21,755 nt of DNA from an uncultured Chlamydiae bacterium (GTDB lineage: Bacteria > Chlamydiota > Chlamydiia > Chlamydiales > SM23-39): the NCBI GenBank assembly GCA_903889795.1, contig CAISYW010000137.1, forward strand, positions 1 to 21,755, read 5' to 3'. The notes below the pieces were generated by a model. It was given only the letters and a program-made list of their open reading frames with translations. It was not told the origin of the DNA and ran no database searches. Numbering within the stretch: position 1 is the stretch's first letter; each line of letters starts with the position of its first letter. Positions 14,441-21,755 of the stretch are shown here, one piece after another. Position numbers and translations under genes: made by a program.

Positions 14441-15567
14441 CCTCTTTTCGCTTTGAGATTTTGCATCGTTCTACTCGGTCCCAAGCTCGAGTGGGCCGCA
14501 TTGAGACGCCCCACGGTGTGATCGATACCCCGAGCTTTGTTGCCGTGGGAACGAATGGAACCATCAAGGGATTAGATAACGACATGGTGGATGCGATCGG
14601 ATTGCAGCTGATGTTTTGCAATACCTACCATCTGCTTTTGCAGCCGGGTGCTGAGATGGTTCGGCGCGCCGGAGGGCTTCACCGATTTATTAACCGCAAA
14701 TTACCGATTATTACCGATTCGGGCGGTTTTCAGGTTTTTTCTCTGGCTTATGGATCGGTCGCTGATGAGCTGAAGAGCCGGGGAACCAAAAAAACCGATG
14801 GCCATGTTTTGAAAATTAATGAAGATGGGGTTAGTTTTCGTTCCTATCGCGATGGCACAAAGATTTTGCTTACTCCTGAAACATCCGTTGCCGCGCAAAA
14901 GGCTTTTGGGGCTGATATCATCATTCCTTTCGATGAGCTTCCTCCTTATCATATTGGTTATGATCAACTTAAGTCATCTCTCGAGCGAACCCACCGATGG
15001 GAACAGCGCTCTTTGGATGAGCATTTGAAAAATCCGAATCAGCAAGCGATGTTTGCTGTGATTCATGGCGGCATTGATCCCGAATTGCGGCGCCAAAGCT
15101 GTCAGTTTTTAACGAAACTGGCTTTTGATGGTTTTGCGATTGGGGGGAGCGTTGGCAAGAATCGGCTGGAAATGGTTGAGATGCTTCAAACGATGATGCC
15201 TCATCTGCCGGAAGAAAAGCCTCATCATCTGTTGGGTATCGGCGATCTCGATTCATTACACGCATGCGTGCCACTGGGGATTGATACATTTGATAGTTCC
15301 TATCCGACCCGAGCCGCCCGTCATGGACTTCTACTGACGCAAAAAGGCAATCTCAAAGTGGAAAAAAAAGAGTGCGCTGAACATTTTGGTCCAATCGAGG
15401 AAGGGTGCACATGTTGGACTTGCCAGAGATTTTCTTTGGCCTATCTGCATCATCTTTTTAAGGCTCACGAATTGACGGCTTATACCTTGGCTACCATTCA
15501 CAATCTCCATTTTATGGTGGAATTGATGCGCCGCATCCGTCAATCGATTATGGAAAACAAAATCTAG
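14437..15567 (+). CDS. tgt: tRNA-guanine (queuine) transglycosylase
   Basis: Tgt exchanges G34 of tRNA(Asp/Asn/His/Tyr) for preQ1 or queuine. It has 376 residues. The general acid/base Asp is D94 in ITDSGGFQVFSL (91-102). A substrate-recognition Asp is D166 in IIPFDELPPY (162-171), with Leu in place of the usual Cys. The base-binding loop is FAIGGSVGKNR (233-243). The covalent nucleophile is D286 in TFDSSYPTRAARHG (284-297). The zinc site is CTCWTC (324-329) plus H355. The loop at 236-241 departs from the GGLAVGE of preQ1-using bacterial enzymes and is one residue shorter, as expected if the enzyme accepts a bulkier base. ATGA overlap joins it to yhhQ. No preQ1 synthesis genes are seen in the window. 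Confidence 0.95.
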   Translation: MTSFRFEILHRSTRSQARVGRIETPHGVIDTPSFVAVGTNGTIKGLDNDMVDAIGLQLMFCNTYHLLLQPGAEMVRRAGGLHRFINRKLPIITDSGGFQVFSLAYGSVADELKSRGTKKTDGHVLKINEDGVSFRSYRDGTKILLTPETSVAAQKAFGADIIIPFDELPPYHIGYDQLKSSLERTHRWEQRSLDEHLKNPNQQAMFAVIHGGIDPELRRQSCQFLTKLAFDGFAIGGSVGKNRLEMVEMLQTMMPHLPEEKPHHLLGIGDLDSLHACVPLGIDTFDSSYPTRAARHGLLLTQKGNLKVEKKECAEHFGPIEEGCTCWTCQRFSLAYLHHLFKAHELTAYTLATIHNLHFMVELMRRIRQSIMENKI

Positions 15568-15602
15568 CTTTGCTACGGTATTGGTAATCGCTAGGAGTTA
15601 TC

Positions 15603-16397
15603 ATGAGCGCAACGTCAAAAACAAAATCTGTCGTATTAACAAAACCACCTATTCTTGAAGCCATTTTTGAAATGCGGTGGAACCTCGCACCCGTACCTAA
15701 CAACAATCAAGTGAGACGCGATCCCGCTTATCCGTTATTGTATGGAAGGCTCTATGATCGTTTTAAGAAAGATTATGCGCTTGTGGAGGATTTGCCTTCC
15801 GTTCAAGCCCATCCTGACGCAAGCCCATATATGGTTCGCCATCGCATGCGAAAGGCGGCTGATAAATGGCCTTTGGTTCAAGTTGGCCCCGGAGTGATCA
15901 CCATCAATGAAGGTAAAGAATATTCTTGGGATAAATTTCGTGATGAAATTGTTCGTATTTTTGAAGCATTTATCGATTTTTATCCTGCAAGCACCTTTCC
16001 TCTCAATATCGTGAAAACGGAATTGCGCTTTATCAACGGTATCGAGATCAATGAAAAAGAATCTCCGCTTCAATTTTTGGCAGAAAAAATGCATACAAAA
16101 ATTGAGCTTGATTCCGCCTTGTTCGCTTCGAATCAGATTCTTCCGAATCCAGAGGGTATTACTTTGAATATGGGATATCAGATTCAAGAGCCGGAAGGAA
16201 AAGCGATGCTGGGGATCGGTTCGGGAGAAGTTATGGACAAACCCGCAATGCTCCAACAGATGCTCTTTCATTCCATCGGCGATAGCGCTCCCCAAGATCT
16301 GGGCGCATTGGATCCATGGCTTGATTCGATGCATAAAATTGCAAAAAATTGGTTCGAAACGCTCTGTCGCGGCGAAGTGATGAAAAAATTTGTTTGA
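15603..16397 (+). CDS. TIGR04255 family protein
   Basis: The protein has 264 residues. The N-terminus (LTKPPILEAIFEMRWNL, starting at about residue 12) has the TIGR04255 hallmark PP..EA.FE.RW. The middle shows WPLVQVGPGVITINEG, then YSWDKFRDEIVRIF, also typical; the C-terminal half has the usual beta-rich plus helical layout. The family is sporadically distributed in bacteria and has no established function that I know of. Start ATG 15603 is supported by AGGAG five bases upstream, one of the best Shine-Dalgarno sequences here. It lies 35 bases after tgt and 22 before mdh, so it appears co-transcribed with housekeeping genes. Its composition resembles its neighbours, giving no sign of recent transfer. 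Confidence 0.85.
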   Translation: MSATSKTKSVVLTKPPILEAIFEMRWNLAPVPNNNQVRRDPAYPLLYGRLYDRFKKDYALVEDLPSVQAHPDASPYMVRHRMRKAADKWPLVQVGPGVITINEGKEYSWDKFRDEIVRIFEAFIDFYPASTFPLNIVKTELRFINGIEINEKESPLQFLAEKMHTKIELDSALFASNQILPNPEGITLNMGYQIQEPEGKAMLGIGSGEVMDKPAMLQQMLFHSIGDSAPQDLGALDPWLDSMHKIAKNWFETLCRGEVMKKFV

Positions 16398-16419
16398 CAG
16401 TGTGTTTCTAAGAGAACCG

Positions 16420-17409
16420 ATGAAGCCGTTGAAGCGGATCGTCATTACGGGAGGCGCAGGCCATGTAGCCTATAGCCTCCTGTTTAAGCTCGCTCAAGGA
16501 GATCTGTTCGGTCCCGATCAGCCAATCGCTTTGCATATCGTTGATTTGCCTGAAATGCAAAAGGGTTTGGAGGGCGTCGCGATGGAGCTTGAAGATTGTG
16601 CTTTTCCGCTTCTCAAGGAGATCAAAATTGGCTCCGACGCCGCTTCGCTTTTTAGCGGCGTTCATTTTGCACTGCTCTTGGGAGCCAAGCCTCGCACCGC
16701 AGGAATGGAGCGTAAGGACTTACTTCTCGACAACGGAAAAATTTTTTTCACCCAGGGCCAGATCCTCAATCAATTGGCATCGCGCGATGTGCGTGTGCTC
16801 GTCGTGGGCAATCCGTGTAATACCAATAGTCTGATTTTGCTGCATAATGCACCCACTCTTTCTCCAAAACAATTCTATGCACTGACCCGTTTGGATCAAA
16901 ATCGCGCCGTTTATCAACTCGCAACTCGAGCCCATGCAAATGTCCGCGATGTGACCAACTTAACGATTTGGGGAAACCATTCATCTACACAGGTAGTGGA
17001 TTTCGTTAATGCGAAAATTCATGGCCGCAGGGCGGCGGATGTGATCAATGATCGCAAATGGCTGGAAGGTGATTTTTTTTCCCAAGTTCAAAAACGCGGC
17101 TCTGACATTATCAAATTACGGGGAAAATCATCTGCCGCGTCGGCTGCAAATGCCATATTCGATGCGATGCGCTCCATTTTAGAGCCGACAAAACAGGGAC
17201 ACTGGTTTTCGATGGGCGTCTATTCTGCGGGCAATCCTTATGGAGTTGACGAGGATCTTGTTTTTTCGTTTCCTTGCCGCATGAACGACAAGGGCGATGT
17301 GGAAGTTGTTCCGAATTTAATCATGGATCCATTTTTGAAAGAAAAAATAGCTGTAACACAAAAAGAATTAATTGAAGAACGAACTCTGATTGCGGATTTA
17401 TTGAAATGA
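16420..17409 (+). CDS. mdh: Malate dehydrogenase
   Basis: This NAD-dependent cytosolic enzyme interconverts malate and oxaloacetate in the TCA cycle. From ATG 16420, with AAGAG five bases upstream, it has 329 residues, typical of the cytosolic-type (group 2) family. The Rossmann loop is ITGGAGHVAYSL (9-20), with D42 contacting the adenosine ribose. Substrate arginines are R92 and R98 in GAKPRTAGMERKDLL, and a third is R162. GNPCNTN (130-136) follows, with Cys where many homologues have Ala or Val. The LTRLD motif places catalytic D159, and WGNHSSTQ carries the catalytic H187. A TTG-initiated extension to 16390 is unnecessary. The stop overlaps the pip start (ATGA). Chlamydial mdh occurs near hflX and phnP, as here. 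Confidence 0.94.
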   Translation: MKPLKRIVITGGAGHVAYSLLFKLAQGDLFGPDQPIALHIVDLPEMQKGLEGVAMELEDCAFPLLKEIKIGSDAASLFSGVHFALLLGAKPRTAGMERKDLLLDNGKIFFTQGQILNQLASRDVRVLVVGNPCNTNSLILLHNAPTLSPKQFYALTRLDQNRAVYQLATRAHANVRDVTNLTIWGNHSSTQVVDFVNAKIHGRRAADVINDRKWLEGDFFSQVQKRGSDIIKLRGKSSAASAANAIFDAMRSILEPTKQGHWFSMGVYSAGNPYGVDEDLVFSFPCRMNDKGDVEVVPNLIMDPFLKEKIAVTQKELIEERTLIADLLK

Positions 17410-18353
17410 GAACGAGATATCCACCGATCGAACCGAATCAGATTGGTTACTTACAAGTCTCTCCAATTCATTCAATCTATTGGGAAGAGTCGGGGAATTC
17501 CAATGGCCGGCCCATTCTCTTTTTGCATGGGGGCCCCGGCGCAGGGACCGATGCAGCGCATCGCTGTTTTTTTGATCCGAGCGCTTACCGAATTATTCTT
17601 TTTGATCAGCGCGGATGCGGCAAAAGTAAGCCTCATGCCGAACTGAAAGAAAATACGACTTGGGATCTGGTCGCTGATATTGAAAAATTGCGTAAGCATC
17701 TTCACATTTCATCATGGGTCGTTTTTGGCGGCTCCTGGGGCAGTACTCTTGCTTTGGCTTACGCAGAAACATATCCTCTTCAAGTCAAGGGCTTGATTTT
17801 GCGCGGAATTTTTCTTTGTCGACAGAAAGAGCTACAGTGGTTTTATCATTCGGGCGCCAGCTTTTTATTTCCTGATGAATGGGATAAATTCATTCATCTT
17901 ATACCCGATTCCGAGAGAGGCGATCTGATTCAGGCCTATTATCGTAGGCTCACTTCATCGGATTCCAAGATCAGAAGTGCGGCTGCTCACACATGGTCTG
18001 GATACGAAGCGGCCACCTTAGGGCTAAAGTTTGATGCGAAAGTGTTTCAGGCTTGTATGGAAGACGATCGCGCAGAGGCAATTGCGCGGATTGAGTGTCA
18101 CTATTTTATCAATCGATGCTTTCTTAAAACGGACAATTGGCTTCTGGATCATCTTGCTTCCATTCGCAAGATTCCGGTCATTTTGGTTCAGGGACGCTAC
18201 GATGTGATTTGTCCGCTTGAGACGGCATGGAGGCTTCATCAAGCCTGGCCCGAATCCAGACTCGAGATTATCGCTGATGCGGGGCATTCGGCAAGCGAGC
18301 CGGGCATCACCGATGCACTCGTTTGTGCGACGGATGAATTTCGACTGTTATGA
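17406..18353 (+). CDS. pip: Proline iminopeptidase (alpha/beta hydrolase, peptidase family S33)
   Basis: This cytosolic exopeptidase removes N-terminal proline from short peptides. At 315 residues it matches the usual 310-320. The oxyanion region is FLHGGPGAGTD (39-49), and the FDQRGCGKSKPH segment (66-77) is typical. The nucleophile elbow is GGSWGSTLALAYA with Ser110. The catalytic acid is D266 in GRYDVICP, and His is H294 in DAGHSASEPG. The central cap HTWSGYEAATL (195-205) matches the W..WE/G region that recognises proline. It overlaps mdh by ATGA and precedes the PhnP-like gene by 19 bases, so it appears to sit inside the mdh-hflX operon. Host-derived peptides could be a source of substrate. 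Confidence 0.93.
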   Translation: MRTRYPPIEPNQIGYLQVSPIHSIYWEESGNSNGRPILFLHGGPGAGTDAAHRCFFDPSAYRIILFDQRGCGKSKPHAELKENTTWDLVADIEKLRKHLHISSWVVFGGSWGSTLALAYAETYPLQVKGLILRGIFLCRQKELQWFYHSGASFLFPDEWDKFIHLIPDSERGDLIQAYYRRLTSSDSKIRSAAAHTWSGYEAATLGLKFDAKVFQACMEDDRAEAIARIECHYFINRCFLKTDNWLLDHLASIRKIPVILVQGRYDVICPLETAWRLHQAWPESRLEIIADAGHSASEPGITDALVCATDEFRLL

Positions 18354-18372
18354 ACGCGGTATAAAATTTTCT

Positions 18373-19152
18373 ATGGAAGCTTCTTTTTTGTTTTTAGGAA
18401 CGGGCGCATCGACCGGCATTCCGGTCATTGGGTGCGACTGCGCGGTTTGCCGGTCTGCTTCAACATTTAACCGGCGGCTTCGACCTTCAGGTTTGATTCG
18501 ATGCGGAGGAAAGGTTTTTCTTATCGATTGCGGTCCCGATTTTCGCCAGCAAGCTCTTCGCTATCATATCAATCATCTCGATGCTCTTTTATTAACACAT
18601 ACCCATTATGACCATATTGCGGGCATTGATGAGCTCAGGGTCTATTTTTTTCATAACAAGCAACCATTGCCTTGTTTGCTCTCCAAAGAGAGTTTTCAGG
18701 AATTGAAAAAACATTACGATTATCTTTTCGATCGGGAGAATCATGCTTCGTCAGTCAAACCGAATTTGCAGTTTCAGTTACTGAATGATTCAGGAACAGC
18801 GATCGTTGAGGGAATCCAGATAAAACACTTCAGTTTTAGTCAGTGCAATATGTTAGTTACCGGGTTTCGGATCGGTGAATTTGCGTATGTTACGGATATT
18901 CGTAACTATTCCGACGAGATTTTTCTCTCCTTGCAGGGCGTTCAAAAACTCGTTGTCAGCGCGATTTCCAATATTGCTTCGAGAGCTCATTTTTCTGTCG
19001 ATGAAGCGATTGAATTTGCGAATAAGGTCGGAGCTCAGGAGACTTGGCTGACACATATCGGGCATTCGATTGATCACGAAAAGATGAACCCGCTTTTACC
19101 GCCGAACATTCATATGGGGTATGATGGACTTGAATTCAAAATTAGCGTCTGA
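18373..19152 (+). CDS. Metallo-beta-lactamase-fold hydrolase (PhnP-like)
   Basis: This 259-residue protein starts at ATG 18373 and has no strong Shine-Dalgarno; an earlier in-frame start would overlap pip heavily. The opening MEASFLFLGTGASTGIPVIG leads into CDCAVCRS (C21, C23, C26), the structural zinc site of PhnP-type enzymes. The catalytic metal site is LTHTHYDHIAGIDELR (75-90) with the HxHxDH motif (76-81). Further ligands are expected at YVTDI and in the C-terminal THIGHS. PhnP is a phosphodiesterase for cyclic phosphates, but no other phn genes are present, so its substrate here may be another cyclic phosphodiester. It overlaps hflX by 32 bases. Confidence 0.88.
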   Translation: MEASFLFLGTGASTGIPVIGCDCAVCRSASTFNRRLRPSGLIRCGGKVFLIDCGPDFRQQALRYHINHLDALLLTHTHYDHIAGIDELRVYFFHNKQPLPCLLSKESFQELKKHYDYLFDRENHASSVKPNLQFQLLNDSGTAIVEGIQIKHFSFSQCNMLVTGFRIGEFAYVTDIRNYSDEIFLSLQGVQKLVVSAISNIASRAHFSVDEAIEFANKVGAQETWLTHIGHSIDHEKMNPLLPPNIHMGYDGLEFKISV

Positions 19153-20470
19153 GAAAAACCGAGGCAGGCTGTATGAGCTGGAAGGAACGAGCCGCCGTGC
19201 GATCCTGATTGGAACCTATGAATCAGGAAAGGACAAGCCGGAATCTGAAGAACAGTTGTCTGAGCTTGCTTCTCTTTGCGATACCTTTGGTTTACAGAGC
19301 GTTTTTCGAATCTTATGTCCGATTCGGGCCTATGATGCAGGAACTTTCATTGGAAAAGGAAAAGTCGAAGAGATCAAAGCGCTGATCGCCGAGCATTCGG
19401 CGGATCTTGTGATTTTTGATGATGAGATTTCGCCTCAGCAACAGCGTAATCTGGAAAAAATCCTGGAACAATATGTCATCGATCGTACGGAGTTGATCCT
19501 GGGGGTTTTTGCCCAGCGTGCTCATAGCCGCGAAGCTCGGATTCAAATTGAATTGGCCACGTGCCGGTATCAGCTGCCGCGTTTGCGCAGACTATGGACC
19601 CATTTGGAGCGCCAACGAACGGGGGGGGCGGGAAAGGCAGGCGGAGGCGGGAAGGGCGGCGGGTATTTAAAGGGTATGGGCGAAACACAGATCGAAGTGG
19701 ATCGCCGTATTTTGCGCAAGCGTGTGGATCGATTGGAAAAAGAGATTGAAGAGGTAAAACGCAATCGTGAAACGCAGCGCCACGCCCGTCAAAGGACCGG
19801 TATTCCCACATTCGCTATTATTGGATATACCAATGTTGGAAAATCGACTCTCTTGCACGCATTGACGGATGCCGATGTGCTCGTCGAAGACAAACTTTTT
19901 TCCACTCTTGATACGACCACTCGTAAATTCCTTCTGCCCAATCGGCAAGAGATTCTTTTGATCGATACCGTGGGATTCATTCGTAAAATTCCCCATTTGC
20001 TCGTTGCTTCATTTAAGAGTACTCTTGAAGAGGCTGTGGAGGCGGATATCCTTCTCCATCTGATCGATGTCAGTAGCCCAACGGCCGAAGTGCAAGCCGA
20101 GTCCACCTTCGAAGTCTTGAAAGAATTGGGTGCTGAAAAGTATCCCATGATTACGGTTTTGAATAAAACCGATCTTTGTGATAATCGATTGATGATTAAT
20201 AAGTTGTGCATAAAATATCCCAAGACGGTTGAGATTTCCGCATTAAATAAAACCGGATTTGATCGACTGACGGAGTTGATGGTTCAGGAGATCGCTCGAT
20301 TGCGAGTCCGAGTCAAGCTGCGGATTCCGCAAAGCCATTATGCATTGGTCAGCGAGCTGATGCGCAAAGGCAGGGTCATTTCTTGCGAATACGAAGAAAA
20401 TGACATTCTTCTCGACGTTGAAATTCCTCACGATTTTAATAAAGATTACAAGATGTTTATTTCTGAATAG
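19121..20470 (+). CDS. hflX: GTPase HflX
   Basis: HflX is a ribosome-associated GTPase (OBG-HflX family) that splits 70S and rescues stalled ribosomes. It has 449 residues. An N-terminal domain (about 25-130; FIGKGKVEEIK, 76-86, is typical) is followed by a helical linker with QLPRLRRLWTHLERQR (151-166). Next come a Gly/Lys-rich loop (168-181), the GMGETQIEVDRR motif (185-196) and the G domain. The G domain shows G1 GYTNVGKS (235-242), G3 DTVGFIRKIP (282-291) and G4 NKTD (348-351). The loop extends the usual GGGxxxRGxGE into about fourteen mostly Gly residues and is encoded by a run of eight G (19621-19628). Two adjacent ATGs (19121, 19124) lie inside the preceding gene. A hairpin terminator follows. 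Confidence 0.95.
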   Translation: MMDLNSKLASEKNRGRLYELEGTSRRAILIGTYESGKDKPESEEQLSELASLCDTFGLQSVFRILCPIRAYDAGTFIGKGKVEEIKALIAEHSADLVIFDDEISPQQQRNLEKILEQYVIDRTELILGVFAQRAHSREARIQIELATCRYQLPRLRRLWTHLERQRTGGAGKAGGGGKGGGYLKGMGETQIEVDRRILRKRVDRLEKEIEEVKRNRETQRHARQRTGIPTFAIIGYTNVGKSTLLHALTDADVLVEDKLFSTLDTTTRKFLLPNRQEILLIDTVGFIRKIPHLLVASFKSTLEEAVEADILLHLIDVSSPTAEVQAESTFEVLKELGAEKYPMITVLNKTDLCDNRLMINKLCIKYPKTVEISALNKTGFDRLTELMVQEIARLRVRVKLRIPQSHYALVSELMRKGRVISCEYEENDILLDVEIPHDFNKDYKMFISE

Positions 20471-20473
20471 AGA

Positions 20474-20500
20474 TGAGGTCGGGATTTTGTCCCAACCTCA
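20474..20500. terminator. Bidirectional hairpin between hflX and the permease
   Basis: TGAGGT-C-GGGA, loop TTTTG, then TCCC-A-ACCTCA form a 10-bp stem with one C-A mismatch, placed between two converging stops. The plus side is followed by a modest T-rich stretch (about 20501-20516), but no clean U-tract. It probably ends both the hflX operon and the permease gene. Confidence 0.6.
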
Positions 20501-20509
20501 TTCTTGCCA

Positions 20510-21755
20510 TTATTTTGCAAGCGTTCCGGATTCCCGGCGAAGTTTGCTATGACGGATGCTATATCGGAAATAAATAATCATTCCGAGCCCGAGCCATAAA
20601 AGAACCTGCACCCATGTCACGATGGGCAAAAAGCACATCACAACCGCGCAAGAGATGATTCCTGCAGCGGGAACATAAGGGACGAAGGGGACTTTAAATG
20701 GCCGCTTCAATTTTGGATGAGTATATCGAAGGATTAATACTGCGAGGCAGACAATCGCATAAATTAATAGTGACGACATCACGACGGTTTGTCCGAGAAG
20801 TTCGAGTGGAAATAGGCCGGAAATAACAATTGTAGCAATCCCGATAAACAGTGTCGAAACGAGAGGCGTACGCGTCGTTGGGTGAATTTTAGAAAACGAT
20901 TTGGGAATTAACCGGTCTTTACTCATGGTCATGAAAATTCGACTGAGAGCCATCAGCTGAACCAAAACCACTGATGCCAGCGCTGCCAAAATCGATAGTT
21001 TGATAATCAGTTTGAGCCAGGTTAAATGACTCCCCATTGCATCAAGCGCGACCGACATGGGATCCGGAACGTTGAGTAGTTTGAAGCTCACTACGCCAGT
21101 TAACACCAGAGCTGTGACAATATAAGCGAGGGTACAGATTCCCAACGATCCGAGAATGCCGCGGGGTAAATCCCTTTGCGGGTTTTTGGCTTCTTGCGCG
21201 AGGGTGGATACGGTGTCAAAACCGATATAGGAAAAAAAGGCTAAGCCGGCTCCACGAAAAATTCCGCTCCAACCAAATTCACCGAAGACACCTGTATTTT
21301 CAGGGATGAAGGGGATTAAGTTATCGGTATTGATGTAGGCAATTCCCATTATTACGAAAAGAGCAACTGTGCACATCTTGATGACGACCATGATGTTGTT
21401 GAAGTTGGTGGCCGCTTTGATGCCGATCGAAATCATGATTATTACCACTGCCACGATGATCACAGCGGGAAGATTGACGAAAGCGCCGCTAGCGCCCCAT
21501 CCTGAATCAGAACTATACATGACAGGAGCCTGTGATAAATAGCTTGGTAAATTGAGTCCAAACTCTTTCATAATGTTGAGGCAATATCCGGACCAGCTGA
21601 CCGCGACGACGGATGAGGAAAAAAGATATTGGGAGGTTAGCAACCAACCGACGACCCATGCAGGAAATTCTCCCATCGTAATATATGAATAAGAGTAGGA
21701 TCCGCCTGAAACGGGAATCAGGGCTGAAAGTTCCGCATAGCATAGTCCTGCAAAC
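20510..21755 (-). CDS. APC-superfamily amino-acid permease (CAT/YfnA-like), 5' end outside the window
   Basis: The frame is open through the window edge, so the N-terminus is missing. Upstream of the internal ATG 21676 the frame reads FAGLCYAELSALIPVSGGSYSYSYIT, split here by the family's conserved CYAEL...P.SGG.Y motif, and continues into MGEFPAWVVGWLL. About ten further transmembrane helices follow. Characteristic segments are AFFSYIGFDTVSTLAQEAKN (conserved F.GFD....EE region), PQRDLPRGI and LMALSRIFMTMSKDRLIPKSF, whose sequence matches cationic amino-acid transporters (R.....DG.LP). At least 415 residues are visible, compared with the usual 450-500. It likely imports amino acids across the inner membrane; the substrate cannot be fixed. 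It converges with hflX. Confidence 0.92.
   Translation of the reverse strand, partial: FAGLCYAELSALIPVSGGSYSYSYITMGEFPAWVVGWLLTSQYLFSSSVVAVSWSGYCLNIMKEFGLNLPSYLSQAPVMYSSDSGWGASGAFVNLPAVIIVAVVIIMISIGIKAATNFNNIMVVIKMCTVALFVIMGIAYINTDNLIPFIPENTGVFGEFGWSGIFRGAGLAFFSYIGFDTVSTLAQEAKNPQRDLPRGILGSLGICTLAYIVTALVLTGVVSFKLLNVPDPMSVALDAMGSHLTWLKLIIKLSILAALASVVLVQLMALSRIFMTMSKDRLIPKSFSKIHPTTRTPLVSTLFIGIATIVISGLFPLELLGQTVVMSSLLIYAIVCLAVLILRYTHPKLKRPFKVPFVPYVPAAGIISCAVVMCFLPIVTWVQVLLWLGLGMIIYFRYSIRHSKLRRESGTLAK

Noticed and set aside
15735..16445. 236-residue minus-strand frame
   Set aside because: It lies antisense to the TIGR04255 gene, which has a strong ribosome site and a recognised family signature; the antisense protein is rich in Phe, Ile and Asn without any motif.
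1..21755. CRISPR arrays, rRNA genes, complete tRNAs, toxin-antitoxin or restriction systems
   Set aside because: No regularly spaced repeats, no rRNA-like stretches, no intact tRNA cloverleaf and no recognisable defence proteins were seen on either strand.

Overview
The gene content suggests a member of the Chlamydiae, most likely an environmental, amoeba-associated lineage. Neighbouring pairs match the chlamydial gene order as I remember it: trxB next to acpS, and malate dehydrogenase near hflX and a PhnP-like metallo-beta-lactamase protein. An NTT-type nucleotide-transporter relative, a YhhQ-Tgt queuosine salvage pair and a DMT-family carrier resembling the chlamydial S-adenosylmethionine transporter fit the same picture. 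The IS630-type transposase and two unrecognised small genes make an animal-pathogenic Chlamydia less likely. The genus cannot be named from the sequence alone.

Layout. 1-2.9 kb is the accessory part: the tail of an IS630-like transposase, a strong 18-bp hairpin, an atypical radical-SAM protein (minus), a decayed or non-coding AT-rich stretch, and a small AT-rich gene with its own Shine-Dalgarno and terminator. 2.9-7.2 kb (minus) is a three-gene operon with two ATGA overlaps: an NTT-like carrier fused to a HEAT-repeat domain, a stand-alone cyclic-nucleotide-binding-type domain, and a membrane HAMP protein with a degenerate SpoIIE/PP2C-like domain. 7.5-9.2 kb (plus) is trxB coupled to a predicted outer-membrane beta-barrel. 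9.3-11.3 kb (minus) holds rlmH, a PIN-TRAM membrane protein and acpS. 11.3-12.2 kb is lgt (plus), converging on the DMT carrier (minus), and next comes a small unknown membrane protein (minus).

13.8-20.5 kb (plus) looks like one long transcription unit: yhhQ-type transporter, tgt, a TIGR04255-family protein, mdh, proline iminopeptidase, PhnP-like hydrolase and hflX. It has several start-stop overlaps and ends at a hairpin shared with a converging amino-acid permease that runs off the right edge.

Themes: import from the host (NTT-like carrier, DMT carrier, queuosine-precursor transporter, amino-acid permease), salvage and tRNA or rRNA modification (Tgt, RlmH), and envelope biogenesis (Lgt, AcpS, beta-barrel protein). 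The most unusual items are the NTT/HEAT plus cNMP-domain plus pseudophosphatase operon, the radical-SAM protein with a CX8CX2C cysteine spacing, and the altered substrate-loop sequence of Tgt.
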